Assembly (NCBI GenBank): GCA_035515795.1
Contig: DATJAY010000003.1
Coordinates: 124,001 to 188,000, forward strand
From: Candidatus Acidiferrales bacterium
GTDB taxonomy: Bacteria > Bacteroidota > Ignavibacteria > Kryptoniales > JAKASW01
DNA length: 64,000 nt
Reading direction: 5' to 3'
Both the position numbers and the translations under genes were made by a program. The notes under the pieces were generated by a model. It saw only the letters and a list, made by a program, of their open reading frames with translations, was not told where the DNA came from and did no database searches. The number at the start of each line of letters is the position of its first letter. The first letter of the stretch is position 1. Of the stretch, positions 44,991 to 54,454 are shown in pieces.

Positions 44991-45644
44991 ATGAGCTCGT
45001 TCCGGAATTCCCTTTTAGCTTCATTCTTCTTGCTGGCGATGACCTGCCAATCACAAACAGTCACGATCAAACATACCTACTACACCACCACATTTGACAC
45101 GACTCTGCGTGTGCCGACGGTAGTAAAATGGTGGCTAACGAAGAAAATGGTTAGCTGTTCAAAGCATGTGAAACGGACAAACAAGTTCACATCCGATCCG
45201 GACTTGAAGAAATACACAAATCTCAATAAAGACTACGCCGGATCAGGCTACGACCGCGGGCACAACATGAGCGCTGAAGACAATGCCTGCAGCAAAGCCG
45301 GCATGACGGAGTGCTTTTATTACAGCAACATGTGCCCACAGACTCCCAAGCTCAATCGTGGAGTATGGAAGAGCCTTGAGACATACTGTCGCAAGCTCGC
45401 GAAGCAAAACGACAGCCTGCTGATCTGGTGCGGGTCTGTGTGCACTTCAGGTGTGACAATCGGCAAAGATAAGGTCGCTGTACCAGGTTACTGTTGGAAG
45501 ATTATATATATCAAGAAGACAGGTGAAACATTTGCATATTCCTTTAAGAATGATGTATCGGAGCCGATGCCCATTTCAAATTATGAGGTCAGCGTGGATT
45601 CGGTACAGCATTTAAGCGGGATAAATTTTGCTGTAAAGAGATGA
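44991..45644 (+). CDS. Secreted DNA/RNA non-specific endonuclease
   Basis: 217 residues from ATG at 44991, chosen because AAAGGAGG lies just upstream (the frame is open from 44973). The leader ends LLAMTC, so it is a signal peptide, perhaps lipoprotein-type. The beta-beta-alpha-metal nuclease motif is present: DRGHNMSAED, with the catalytic His, and YYSNMCPQTPKLNRGVWKSLE, with the metal-binding Asn. Family members cut DNA and RNA without sequence preference and act outside the cytoplasm. No immunity partner is evident. Confidence 0.88.
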   Translation: MSSFRNSLLASFFLLAMTCQSQTVTIKHTYYTTTFDTTLRVPTVVKWWLTKKMVSCSKHVKRTNKFTSDPDLKKYTNLNKDYAGSGYDRGHNMSAEDNACSKAGMTECFYYSNMCPQTPKLNRGVWKSLETYCRKLAKQNDSLLIWCGSVCTSGVTIGKDKVAVPGYCWKIIYIKKTGETFAYSFKNDVSEPMPISNYEVSVDSVQHLSGINFAVKR

Positions 45645-45882
45645 AGTCCGATGTCTGTTTCAAACGGAATGAGCTTAACAAGAACGTCATACCCTGTCGG
45701 AAAGCAACCGGCCAGAAAAGCGGCCAGCTTTTTATTTTTGGTAATGGAAGCCTCCATCAAGTGAATTTCAAAATCCTAGTTCCCAGCAAGCATCGAGCGT
45801 AATTGGAACCAGATCAAGCCTAATTCAGATCTGGAGAGCAAAAAAGATATTTAAGCGCTCATCCACTCATCCGGGACCTTAA

Positions 45883-46551
45883 TTAGTGAGATCCGATGAG
45901 CTTGAAAAGAAATTCCGTTTGAATTGCAGTTAAGGGAACTCCGAGCAATCCCCCAGCGATAACCTGAGCCACGGTGTGTACTTTTAGTTTGACCCTAGCC
46001 CACGGCACAATGATTACCAGCGGAAAAGCAAAAAGAGATTTCCAGCCGAACACGATAAAGAGCAGCGTCAAAGGCCCCGTTATACCCATCGCGTGGGCGC
46101 TTATTTTCCATCGCTCATTTATCGCGGTAACCACTAGGGTATTCGTTGCGTAACAAAACATCAGGACAGAGACGGGAAGAGGGGCATTGATGAAGAGAAG
46201 AATTAGGAATCCAATAAAATAGATCAAAATGCAGATCAAATAAGGAATGGTTCTTTGCTGACGGTTGGGGACATGAATGTGAGTTATAATTGCGCTGTAT
46301 CTTAAGAACAATATGAAGAGAAAAGGCAAGATGGACCCGAACAATACAGAGACAAGGGCTACGATGTCTCTGTCTACAGTTTGGGTCAGAAGATAAGAAA
46401 GCAAAAGAAAAGTAACGAGAGCACACTGTGTAGGTGCGAAAATATAAGAGATTAATTTTGCAGATTTCTCTTCCATCCTGGTAGTCAGATCAAGCAGTGA
46501 CTTCAGTTTTGTATGTTTTCTTGCTGTCCACAGCATATCAAACGAGACCAT
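45883..46551 (-). CDS. PAP2-family membrane phosphatase-like protein
   Basis: 222 residues from ATG at 46551 (a GTG lies at 46560). Five or six hydrophobic segments. Near the C-terminus ISAHAMG and ARVKLKVHTVAQVIAGGLLG match the PAP2 pattern SxH...R-x5-H, though the first Lys-x6-Arg-Pro motif is only loosely present. Likely hydrolyses a lipid phosphate in the membrane. Substrate unknown. Confidence 0.7.
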   Translation of the reverse strand: MVSFDMLWTARKHTKLKSLLDLTTRMEEKSAKLISYIFAPTQCALVTFLLLSYLLTQTVDRDIVALVSVLFGSILPFLFILFLRYSAIITHIHVPNRQQRTIPYLICILIYFIGFLILLFINAPLPVSVLMFCYATNTLVVTAINERWKISAHAMGITGPLTLLFIVFGWKSLFAFPLVIIVPWARVKLKVHTVAQVIAGGLLGVPLTAIQTEFLFKLIGSH

Positions 46552-46712
46552 GGTTAGCACATGGAACTCTTTGTCTAATAGTACTGTTCATTGAATCATG
46601 GTTCCTAAAAATTCTCCTCGGTGACTGCATTCGACTTTAGCTTGGCGAGAAGGCAGTGTAGTACACCTTGGGTTTCTTGTTGGCCTTTAAATATAATCTA
46701 AGGAGGAGGTAA

Positions 46713-47771
46713 ATGTCGAAGATTTTAGTTGTTGTCATCACCTTTCTGGTGAGCATTCAGGCTTCAAGTCAGTGCTTGCAGCCCAATCTTAGTATGGGAA
46801 CGTTATACAAGACAACGGGAGTCCCAGATTTGGACGTAAGGATTAACCAGGAAGGTACTCTTATTTACAATGTATTTGGCGTCGATCCCAACATGTTTCT
46901 GTTCGATGACCAGGGGTCTCCAAATGCTTTTGCCGCTCCCCAAGTGATCACTCTCGTAGGATACACAGGGACAGTTTATTTCGGTTTGGGATTAATAAGA
47001 GATCAACTATGGAATATGAATGAAGGAGGCGTTGCTGTTGCCGGAATAATGGCCCACGAGTTTGCCCATATCCTGCAGTTCAAGAATGGATGCCAGTTAA
47101 TGGGTGAAGCTAGAGAGCTTGACGCCGATTTCATGGCCGGATATTACTTAGGCCGAAAAAATTATATAATCCCGACAAATATCGTAGGCTTTGCAAACAG
47201 TCTATTTTCTATGGGGGAATACTTCTTTTGGAGCCCGGCACACCATGGGACTCCAACGGAAAGAGTCAACGCCATGGTCACGGGTTTTCGACATTCCAGT
47301 CAGCCTCTTGCCGAAGCATATTCGTATGGCATTACTTACATCAGTACTACAAATGCTGACGTACTTCCTACAGGTGATGGTTCAACTGATGACGAAGTAT
47401 CAAGCTCAAACACTACGGCAGATAACAATGATGATGAATCAGCAGACCAGCAAGTGGAGGTGGATTATCATAACTCGCATGTCCACTGGAACAGAACCCA
47501 AGACAATCCAACTGTGGAGGTTGAAAGGACATACAAGAACACCGGAGACCAGCCTGTGACCTGCACTGTTAATCTGCAATGTGGCACGGTACCCACTGAT
47601 GCTGCTGACGATGATTATAGCAATTATGTTCTATCCGATGAAAGGAATTTTACATTCGAACTGGAACCTGGCTCCGAACACACCGTAAGTGCAACTCTTA
47701 CTTGGGAGCGGCCGGACATGACGGTGATGCCTAAAATTCGAACAACCATTCACGCGGCTTATGTGCATTGA
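46713..47771 (+). CDS. Secreted M48-like zinc metalloprotease
   Basis: 352 residues with AAGGAGGAGG upstream of ATG. A signal peptide ends at QASSQ. The zinc motif HEFAH lies near residue 114, with the downstream Glu in ELDADFMAGYYLG, as in M48-type peptidases. The last 110 residues, after an acidic Asp/Asn-rich linker, look like a beta-sandwich (VEVERTYKNTGDQPVTC). Probably acts outside the inner membrane. Monocistronic. Confidence 0.8.
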   Translation: MSKILVVVITFLVSIQASSQCLQPNLSMGTLYKTTGVPDLDVRINQEGTLIYNVFGVDPNMFLFDDQGSPNAFAAPQVITLVGYTGTVYFGLGLIRDQLWNMNEGGVAVAGIMAHEFAHILQFKNGCQLMGEARELDADFMAGYYLGRKNYIIPTNIVGFANSLFSMGEYFFWSPAHHGTPTERVNAMVTGFRHSSQPLAEAYSYGITYISTTNADVLPTGDGSTDDEVSSSNTTADNNDDESADQQVEVDYHNSHVHWNRTQDNPTVEVERTYKNTGDQPVTCTVNLQCGTVPTDAADDDYSNYVLSDERNFTFELEPGSEHTVSATLTWERPDMTVMPKIRTTIHAAYVH

Positions 47772-48054
47772 ATGCTTTCGTGGAGAAATGTGAATTGATC
47801 CAGGCAATTCGACTTTCTGGCTTGGCCTGCCTGCGACACGCGCGAGGTCGTAGTCTTGGCGCGTCCCGCGAAGTTCAGATGAAGAGTTTCCAAAGAACTT
47901 TCCAAATGGATCCCGACTACATACAATAGCATGGCTGGACAGAGTTCAAGAGAGACCTCGTGGAAATAAAATCGGAAGCTGGGGAAATGAGAAGGGATCA
48001 AGCCAAGAGCGGCAGAAAAAAAGAGTAACGTTCACAGAGAGGGAAAGCTCAAAC

Positions 48055-48086
48055 GGCTGCCTCACCCATTTAGGTGAAGCAGCCGT
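48055..48086. terminator. Terminator hairpin downstream of the M48 gene
   Basis: GGCTGCCTCACC and GGTGAAGCAGCC pair with one mismatch around CATTTA. It lies 284 bp after the M48 stop and also just beyond the response-regulator fragment on the other strand, so it could end either transcript. The stretch 47772-48054 contains a short orphan plus-strand tail rich in Lys and no recognisable gene. Confidence 0.5.
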
Positions 48087-48113
48087 CTTGTATATGGCGT
48101 CGAGAGTGTTGCT

Positions 48114-48260
48114 TATGAAATTACCATTTTGGGATTTTTCTCCAGCAGCTTCTCAGTTGGGAAAGGTTTTGGCAGAAACTCTTTTATCCCGGCATCGATT
48201 ATTTCAGCCATAGCTTCGGTCTCATTATAATTACTCCGACTAAGTGATAAATCCATTATA
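48114..48260 (-). pseudogene. C-terminal fragment of a response-regulator receiver
   Basis: The minus strand encodes NETEAMAEIIDAGIKEF followed by LPKPFPTEKLLE and a stop at 48114. This is the last helix-strand of a receiver domain including the conserved Lys-Pro. No phosphoacceptor Asp lies upstream, so the gene is truncated. The stretch 48261-48524 is AT-rich without a gene. Confidence 0.5.
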
Positions 48261-48524
48261 ACGTGACCGCAAGGATATTTAAGGTCTGGGTTCTTTGAGA
48301 GGGGTTAGACCTTTTCTATTTGTTCATCAGTCCCCTATGAAGGATAATAATTAGTTATCCTCTATTAATTTGACAAATCTAGCAGTCTGCTGCAGAAAGT
48401 TAAAATGAGGCAGGAATTATCTTCTCTTTCTTTATAGACTTCTTTCTGCCTTTATTGTAATGATAATGACCACTTTCATCATTCAAGTCGATTTGAAGAA
48501 AAGGCTTAGCAACCAGTAAAGAAT

Positions 48525-49211
48525 CTAGGTTCGCTTGCCCACCAAACATCCCCCGACCCCCGTTACTAAACCGCCGGAAGCGAGAGCCCCTGAAAGGTAA
48601 GGTTCACCCGTGATTCCTATGCCACAGCAATTCAAACTCAAAGCTTCAGCCATCATTCCAAATGTTGCTAATAACGCACCGGAGTCACGCCAAACCAAAC
48701 TCTCACCGTTTTTATAATGAGTCAGCGTTTTACCAAATTGAGCAGCAAATAAAATGATTGTAGCCTCTTGCAATTCAATCATATTGCCAATCTTTTCAAT
48801 CAGTTTTTCTGCAGGATGTGGGTTGGGGAAATGAATAAGATTCAGGGAGTGTGCAATTGGATCATAAAGCTCGAAAGTTCTTTGATTATTTCCATGGTCA
48901 TAGATCAATACGTCAATCGGGTGCCTACCGCCAGCTGATGGCGTAGGTCTATGTTGCCACATATATCCATTTTGCAGAGTCAGAGTAGATCTAGTCTTTA
49001 AAGTATACCAAAGAAGAGCCGACAAATCCTCAATTGGAATTCGTCTAAATTCTCTTCTTGTTCTTCTAGATTCAGCGACTGCAAAAAATGAAACCGAGTT
49101 TTTGGTGTCCGGTTTAATGAGATAACAAGTTCTTTCAATATTGTAGTGAAACACTTTGAACCTCGTGTCCGATGCTTTGACGGAAGGGCTCTTCAGTTTA
49201 ATAAATCTCAT
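48525..49211 (-). CDS. SagB/nitroreductase-like oxidoreductase
   Basis: 228 residues, overlapping the end of the QueC-like gene by 14 bp. SRRTRREFRRIPIEDLSALLW, RPTPSAGGRHPIDVLIY and LSLNCCGIGITGEPYLS fit the SagB/ThcOx branch of FMN-dependent nitroreductases. Members usually oxidise azoline rings in peptide maturation or reduce small substrates. As the last gene of a base-chemistry operon, its substrate may be a nucleobase or nucleotide, which is inference. Confidence 0.75.
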   Translation of the reverse strand: MRFIKLKSPSVKASDTRFKVFHYNIERTCYLIKPDTKNSVSFFAVAESRRTRREFRRIPIEDLSALLWYTLKTRSTLTLQNGYMWQHRPTPSAGGRHPIDVLIYDHGNNQRTFELYDPIAHSLNLIHFPNPHPAEKLIEKIGNMIELQEATIILFAAQFGKTLTHYKNGESLVWRDSGALLATFGMMAEALSLNCCGIGITGEPYLSGALASGGLVTGVGGCLVGKRT

Positions 49212-49794
49212 ACCCCAGTTTCTTCATGACGAATTGATGTTTGAAGCAGCCACGACAATTTCCACAGGCATAATCAGATACATGACAGGAATGTGTCCAA
49301 GCTAAGACGTCAAAGGTAATCTTGGACTTTTGTACAAGCTCTACTGAATCTAGAGCAATTGCGGGAGACTCAATTTTTATTTTCCCCTCTTGCATTTTCA
49401 TTAGTTGATTGACTCTTCGGAAGAATTGTCTTCTCCCATCTACATGGACTCCATCCCTCTTAACTGATCCGATCATTAGAAGATTAATGTTAAGGGCGAT
49501 GGCTCGCATGCCAGCAAGAGTTATTAATAACTGGTTTCGGTAGGGCCACCATTCTGGAACTGGAGCAACTCGGTTGGGTGATCGACCAGCCATGTCTCCT
49601 GAACCTAACGTATGGCAATCGACCTGTATGATCTCATGTTTGATTTTCAGAATTCGAGCGATTTTGGTAGCTGCCCGAATTTCGCCCTGTGCCGGTAATT
49701 GCCCATAGTCCACTGTGATTGCCACGTCAGGATGTTTCCAGAAGGCCAGACTCGTTGAATCGATTCCTCCAGAAAGAAGTACTCCTGTTCTCAT
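49198..49794 (-). CDS. QueC-like 7-cyano-7-deazaguanine synthase family protein
   Basis: 198 residues. The ATP-pyrophosphatase P-loop SGGIDST is at residues 8-14 and a four-Cys zinc site lies near the C-terminus (Cys170, 177, 180 and 183: CHVSDYACGNCRGC). QueC makes the deazaguanine precursor preQ0 for queuosine. QueC-like proteins also occur in the Qat and type IV CBASS phage-defence systems, where they act on other targets. No queD, queE or queF is adjacent, and the gene overlaps its neighbours by 4 and 14 bp, so a dedicated defence-like function is more likely than queuosine synthesis. Confidence 0.8.
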   Translation of the reverse strand: MRTGVLLSGGIDSTSLAFWKHPDVAITVDYGQLPAQGEIRAATKIARILKIKHEIIQVDCHTLGSGDMAGRSPNRVAPVPEWWPYRNQLLITLAGMRAIALNINLLMIGSVKRDGVHVDGRRQFFRRVNQLMKMQEGKIKIESPAIALDSVELVQKSKITFDVLAWTHSCHVSDYACGNCRGCFKHQFVMKKLGYEIY

Positions 49795-51014
49795 GACTCG
49801 ACGGCGAACCAGAAGGTTTTATAAATACCTGTGACAAAATCGTCCGTAATCAGGCACTTTGTTCCTTGGGGCATTTTCAGGTTTTCTTCTTTCTCATTCT
49901 GAACAAATATCACTACCGGAATACCCTTTGCTCTTGCATAGCCTATCTCGAACATTGTGCCAGCATCGAGCCCTTCAGCGATAGTAAAAACGATATCGCT
50001 TTTGTTTATTGCTTTGATATCTAAAGGAACTACGTCAACGGCTGCGCCGATACCAACATCGTGAAAAGGAGAGAAAACTTGGAATCCGAGACTTTCCAAA
50101 TAGATTCTAGCTTCGTTCATCAACCAACGTTGAGCCATTGTGAAAAATGGTCCGGCAAGATAGACTTTCTTCCCAAGTGTTTGTTTACCCAATTTTTTCT
50201 TCCCAATGTTTAAAGGTTCAAAACGAAAGTTCGAACTGAAATTAGAGGGAATAGGTAAACTTTGTGAATTACAATAAATTGCGGTTGCCTGGGAAGCTAG
50301 GTAACTGGCTTTTACTGGGTTAATTTCTTTCTCTGTCCAGTAATGAGCAAAGACCGCTGCAAAAACGTCTCCTGAACCAATAGGCCAGACAAAGTCAGTT
50401 TTAAATGGTGGGATCGAGCTTACGACTCCCCTTTTTGTGAAGACCATGGCTCCAAATGGGCCTCGCTTGATGATAACCACTTCTGCGTTTTGCTTTGATA
50501 TGAGTGTTCGGGCAATCTTCACCGCATCAGTCTCACCTGTTAGCTTGGAGCCTTCATGCAAATTTGCAACAATTGCAAGGTGTTTTGCTGTCGAACCATT
50601 CCCTCTGAATTCTTTCGGCGATTGTATTGACTGCGGGTCATAGACCACCCTTTCTCCGTTCACGATCGCTTCCTGTTCCATGAAACCAAAACGGAGAATG
50701 TTTTTTGCTTCAATTCTATGAGGTTCGAGTTTGTCTGTTGGGCCAATACCTCGATCTATTTCGGGCTCAGAAAGTCCGTGCCGATAGCTGAAGGAGACAG
50801 TTCTTAGAATCCCTTTACTAAGGACATCAAAGCCGAAGGTGTTCGCGGTAACTTCAAGAGAACGTTTGTCCTGCTTCGAAATATATGTATGAAGCACAAT
50901 CTCTTTGGACAATCTAGAGAGAGCGGCAGCCGCACGTAGCCCAGAACCGTATAGTTGGGACCACTGAGGTTCAGAGCAATATTCCAAATAGGTTCCGCCC
51001 GCAATCTCTAGCAT
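49791..51014 (-). CDS. PfkB-family kinase fused to nucleoside 2-deoxyribosyltransferase
   Basis: 407 residues. The N-terminal 270 residues are PfkB-type, with the anion-hole motif GSGDVFAAVF and the preceding IIKRGPFGAMV. The C-terminal part (from about 280) is a nucleoside deoxyribosyltransferase-like domain: KKVYLAGPFF, DIVFTIAEGLDAGTMFEIG (catalytic Glu) and ITDDF. The kinase type acts on sugars or nucleosides; the second domain cleaves or exchanges N-glycosidic bonds. A fusion of both suggests handling of a modified nucleoside or base. It overlaps QueC by 4 bp and lies 1 bp after the small protein. Confidence 0.8.
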   Translation of the reverse strand: MLEIAGGTYLEYCSEPQWSQLYGSGLRAAAALSRLSKEIVLHTYISKQDKRSLEVTANTFGFDVLSKGILRTVSFSYRHGLSEPEIDRGIGPTDKLEPHRIEAKNILRFGFMEQEAIVNGERVVYDPQSIQSPKEFRGNGSTAKHLAIVANLHEGSKLTGETDAVKIARTLISKQNAEVVIIKRGPFGAMVFTKRGVVSSIPPFKTDFVWPIGSGDVFAAVFAHYWTEKEINPVKASYLASQATAIYCNSQSLPIPSNFSSNFRFEPLNIGKKKLGKQTLGKKVYLAGPFFTMAQRWLMNEARIYLESLGFQVFSPFHDVGIGAAVDVVPLDIKAINKSDIVFTIAEGLDAGTMFEIGYARAKGIPVVIFVQNEKEENLKMPQGTKCLITDDFVTGIYKTFWFAVES

Positions 51015-51015
51015 T

Positions 51016-51339
51016 TTAGCTCTTCGGCCTGATTTGTATCCTGCAGGCCCCTCCAGAAACTTTTTGTACTACCGCCACATACTCAAATCCATCATTAATA
51101 CAATCTATGATTTTAGAGAGTAGGCTTGACGTGATTGAGCCAGCTGCTTCAGCACCACGCATGGCGTAAAGCGCCACCGCTTTTCCGGTTTTTTGAAGAT
51201 GCAGTTCCAAAACATCACCCACACGTAATTTCTCAACAACTTTTGGATTTGGAGAATTTAGGACAGTTTCTTCAATTAGACTAGCACAATTAGTTTCTCC
51301 ACCCCTCGATGACGGGGGACCGCTGGGTTGTCCTGACAT
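51016..51339 (-). CDS. Small conserved-looking protein in the QueC/OGG operon
   Basis: 107 residues from ATG at 51339, chosen because AAAGGG is six bases upstream (an ATG at 51354 would use that site as coding sequence). The first 15 residues (MSGQPSGPPSSRGGE) are a flexible Gly/Pro/Ser tail. The rest is a compact alpha/beta domain (VGDVLELHLQ, then SSLLSKIIDCI and GGACRIQI). It could be a substrate, carrier or regulator of the enzymes around it. I do not recognise the family. Confidence 0.65.
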   Translation of the reverse strand: MSGQPSGPPSSRGGETNCASLIEETVLNSPNPKVVEKLRVGDVLELHLQKTGKAVALYAMRGAEAAGSITSSLLSKIIDCINDGFEYVAVVQKVSGGACRIQIRPKS

Positions 51340-51389
51340 GTTTTTCCCTTTCAATCTTTAGTAGAAGAGATGATAAACAATATAGAAAA

Positions 51390-52127
51390 CTAAAACACCA
51401 CATGACTGATTAATCGCATTTGAGACCATATGATAGTGTCTAGGATAGATGCCCTCACACCAATGGAACGAGCAAAATTCAAGAACCTATCCTCCATTGC
51501 AAAATAGTCTTTTGGTATCAGCTGGGAAGGCCGAAAAAGGCCGATATGAATACCTGCTCTATGAATATGAATATCCAGAATTGCAACTTCATCGCTCGCG
51601 CACCAATTTCTAGTTATCCATGATGCGGTCTTTGGACCAATGCCCCTAAATTTCATTAGCCAACTTCTTAAGTTTTTCGACTTATTTTTCGGTGGAGGTT
51701 CTTTGTCGATGGCATGCAGAAATTCATAAAGGTACTTACTCTTCTGTCTTTGAAAGCGGTAATGAAGCCGATGTCCGCGAATCTGGAATGGGCTCCCGAG
51801 GGCTTCGAGGATCTGTTCTTGAGATGGTGGATCGCCGATCAAATATCCAAGATTGCGAATTCTAGAAAACGCAGCCAAGCCTATTTCTGCTGGTATGCCA
51901 TACCCACCGAGTAGGCATGCTGCTACTTCTTCTTTGAAAGTTCCTCCGATTCTAAACCTTCTTTCTGAGAATCCGTCTTCATAGAGCCATGCTTGACCTA
52001 CCCAGTAGGCCGGTGTGAAGACTTCATCAAATCTACCCCACCTTACTCCATCCATAACGAGTTCGCTTGGATTAGGAATTTGCTTATACTTAATGCGGTT
52101 TCCTACTAGCTTAGCTATGGTCTGCAT
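51390..52127 (-). CDS. OGG-like HhH-GPD DNA glycosylase family protein
   Basis: About 245 residues from ATG at 52127 (a TTG lies just before). The helix-hairpin-helix is LRSWLMKFRGIGPKTASWI, and the catalytic Asp is in AILDIHIHRAG, with the Lys of GPKTAS at the place used by bifunctional glycosylases. OGG enzymes excise 8-oxoguanine. OGG-like proteins also occur with QueC-like proteins in type IV CBASS. First gene of the operon; the region upstream is 429 bp and non-coding. Confidence 0.78.
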   Translation of the reverse strand: MQTIAKLVGNRIKYKQIPNPSELVMDGVRWGRFDEVFTPAYWVGQAWLYEDGFSERRFRIGGTFKEEVAACLLGGYGIPAEIGLAAFSRIRNLGYLIGDPPSQEQILEALGSPFQIRGHRLHYRFQRQKSKYLYEFLHAIDKEPPPKNKSKNLRSWLMKFRGIGPKTASWITRNWCASDEVAILDIHIHRAGIHIGLFRPSQLIPKDYFAMEDRFLNFARSIGVRASILDTIIWSQMRLISHVVF

Positions 52128-52556
52128 CAACGGATAACTCCATCATATAGATGAGCCGAAACCTTAGTTGATTTAGTATTCTTGGAACTCGTAATAATCC
52201 CTGAATTGAGTCATTATTTTAATTCTTGCACAACTCAGCAACCCATTATCATATGCCCAACGCAAAGAATCTGTTCCCTCGATAAAGCCGGTATAAGACG
52301 ACTCAAGAACGGGAAATCTTAAATTTCTTGATTTCATGACTAAGTTATGTTTAGCTTTTCAAATAAACAACATTAGCAACTGCACTGACATAGTTCCTTA
52401 GGTTCGAATCCGATTTTACAGCTATTAAAATTACCCACCTTACGAAGTCGAGGTTTTTTTGTTTTATGATAGTGGCACTGCTATCTTTGATCGCTATAGG
52501 AAGCCGAAGGAACATGCTGATGCGTCGATCTTCACATGCATATATCAACCCTATAA
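52128..52556. other. Divergent intergenic region between OGG-like and helicase genes
   Basis: No gene recognised. It should hold the promoters of both divergent units, but no consensus element stands out. GGTTCGAATCC at 52401-52411 resembles a tRNA T-loop, but no tRNA can be folded around it. Confidence 0.35.
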
Positions 52557-54440
52557 ATGGCCATCGTATTAACTGACGAACAGAAAGCGGTTGTCACTTC
52601 TTTTGGTGCCCCACTTCGAGTATTAGCAGGTCCAGGAACCGGTAAGACACTTTGCCTGGTGGAACGGGTAAGATTTCTTATCACTCAAAAGAAAATCTCA
52701 CACGAACACATTTTCGTCGTTACTTTTACTAAAAGAGCGGCCGGTGAACTTCGCAATCGGCTTCTGAAAAGCGGCATCAAGAAGGAAAAATTACCCTATG
52801 TTAGTACGCTTCATGGACTCGCAATGCGAATCCTTAAGAAGCATCAAAGCAAAGCTGGTCTACCTGCTAACTTCCAACCTATCACTAATGTATTCGCTAG
52901 GATTCTACTTAAGGATACTGTCCAAGCACTTTCTGCAGCGGGAATTCAATTATCACAAGATGAGGTGAGAGAGTTTAACCACGCACATCATCAGAACAAG
53001 GCTCGAGCAGGTATCCCATCTCATATATCTTCGAATTTAAAAAAGAAAAAGGCCCTAACATCATTCTCCAAGATCTTTCATGAACAATTGAGATTCTATG
53101 ACGCACTGGAGTGGAGCGATGTCATAGAATCCGCGATCGCATTAATCGAATGTGATAAAGGAGTCCGTGAAGAGGTTCATGACCAAATCAGATATTTGCT
53201 CGTAGATGAATATCAAGACCTCAGTCCACTCGAGCAAGATCTTATTGAACAGCTTATAGATGAAAAGTCGGGACTTTGCGTTGTTGGAGATGATGATCAA
53301 AGCATCTACGAATCATTCCGCTTCGCTGCCCCTCGAGGAATAATTAATTTTGAAAAAAATCATCGAGGAACAGTCTCAAAATTCATCACTCTTTGCCGCC
53401 GTTGCCCTCCAGAAATCATAAAAGCCGCACTAAGACTCATTCAGAATAATAGAGAACGGCAAGATAAGAACCTAAAAGCCTTTGACAAAGATAGAAAAGG
53501 CATCATAGTTCCCCTTTCTCACCGCAGTAAGAAGGGAGAGATCGCATGGCTCGTTTCTAAAATGAAAGAATTACTCGAAAAGAAGAAGTTTCAGCCGAGA
53601 GATATTATGATATTGTTCACCGACGGAGACATCGCAAAAGATTACATCATAGAACTTGAAAAAGAAAAAATTCCTTTAGACATACAGCTCAAGGTATCAC
53701 ATATTTTTGAATCCGAGGAATTTGTCGGGTTCTTTTCAATGCTAAAACTACTATCGAATCTCAACGATAACCTAAATGCTCGACAAGCCATGGATTTCTG
53801 GAGGGGCATAGGTCCCGAGACCGTTAGGCACTTAAGAAGTCTAGTCACAACCTCAAAGGGCAGTTTATGGACAGCCGTTAATAAAGTGGCTGATCATCAA
53901 GATGCGTTCAAAGAAATCAGACAAAGGAAAGTAGTATTGGCGTTTCGCGAATTCATTCTTGAGCTACAAAAGATTGATAAACCTGTTCAGATCATCAAAC
54001 GCATAAAAAAACAATTTCCAGCTGCCGTAGATGACCATGGAGTTGAAAAACTAATTGAACACGTCAAGGGATTTTCCCGTGCGGAAGAGATATTGAACTT
54101 GAAAGAGATTATTGAAGACTTTGAGCAGAAGATTGATTCGGGAGAATTGGAATCCAATGAAGAAACAAATAAGACTAGGATTATGACAATGCACTCAGCG
54201 AAGGGATGTGAAAGCCCCATCGTCATTATGCCTGCTCTGGAGGATGATATAATTCCGGGAAATGCACAGAACGTAGAAGAGAAACGCCGGTTGTTTTATG
54301 TATCTGTGACAAGAACGAAGTATGCGTTATTTCTGAGTTGGGCAAGCCAGAGATCTGGACAAGAAATTCACAAGGTTGAAGGGAGAAAATTAATAGGCAA
54401 AATCAAGAGTCGCTTCTTGGTGGAAATGGGCAACAAGTAG
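52557..54440 (+). CDS. UvrD/Rep-type superfamily 1 helicase
   Basis: 627 residues. Helicase motifs in order: AGPGTGKT (Walker A, residue 25 on), VVTFTKRAA, LLVDEYQDLSP (Walker B, about 215), GDDDQSIY (about 244), TMHSAKGCE and RRLFYVSVTR. UvrD/Rep helicases unwind DNA 3' to 5' using ATP. The protein is shorter than typical UvrD (about 720), and no nuclease domain is seen. It is divergent from the OGG-like operon and convergent with the GHKL ATPase gene. In such islands these helicases often serve defence or repair. Confidence 0.9.
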   Translation: MAIVLTDEQKAVVTSFGAPLRVLAGPGTGKTLCLVERVRFLITQKKISHEHIFVVTFTKRAAGELRNRLLKSGIKKEKLPYVSTLHGLAMRILKKHQSKAGLPANFQPITNVFARILLKDTVQALSAAGIQLSQDEVREFNHAHHQNKARAGIPSHISSNLKKKKALTSFSKIFHEQLRFYDALEWSDVIESAIALIECDKGVREEVHDQIRYLLVDEYQDLSPLEQDLIEQLIDEKSGLCVVGDDDQSIYESFRFAAPRGIINFEKNHRGTVSKFITLCRRCPPEIIKAALRLIQNNRERQDKNLKAFDKDRKGIIVPLSHRSKKGEIAWLVSKMKELLEKKKFQPRDIMILFTDGDIAKDYIIELEKEKIPLDIQLKVSHIFESEEFVGFFSMLKLLSNLNDNLNARQAMDFWRGIGPETVRHLRSLVTTSKGSLWTAVNKVADHQDAFKEIRQRKVVLAFREFILELQKIDKPVQIIKRIKKQFPAAVDDHGVEKLIEHVKGFSRAEEILNLKEIIEDFEQKIDSGELESNEETNKTRIMTMHSAKGCESPIVIMPALEDDIIPGNAQNVEEKRRLFYVSVTRTKYALFLSWASQRSGQEIHKVEGRKLIGKIKSRFLVEMGNK

Positions 54441-54454
54441 ACCCCGATGTCATA

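Noticed and set aside
49198-49794. Housekeeping queuosine gene queC
   Set aside because: No other queuosine gene is adjacent, and the gene is tightly coupled to a PfkB-NDT fusion and a SagB-like gene.
48525-52127. Complete type IV CBASS or Qat system
   Set aside because: QueC-like and OGG-like genes are present, but no CD-NTase, TGT-like, QatA-type ATPase or TatD-like gene is in the window, so the named systems cannot be assigned.
52401-52411. GGTTCGAATCC resembling a tRNA T-loop
   Set aside because: The flanking five-base arms do not pair well, and no acceptor, D or anticodon arms can be placed upstream.
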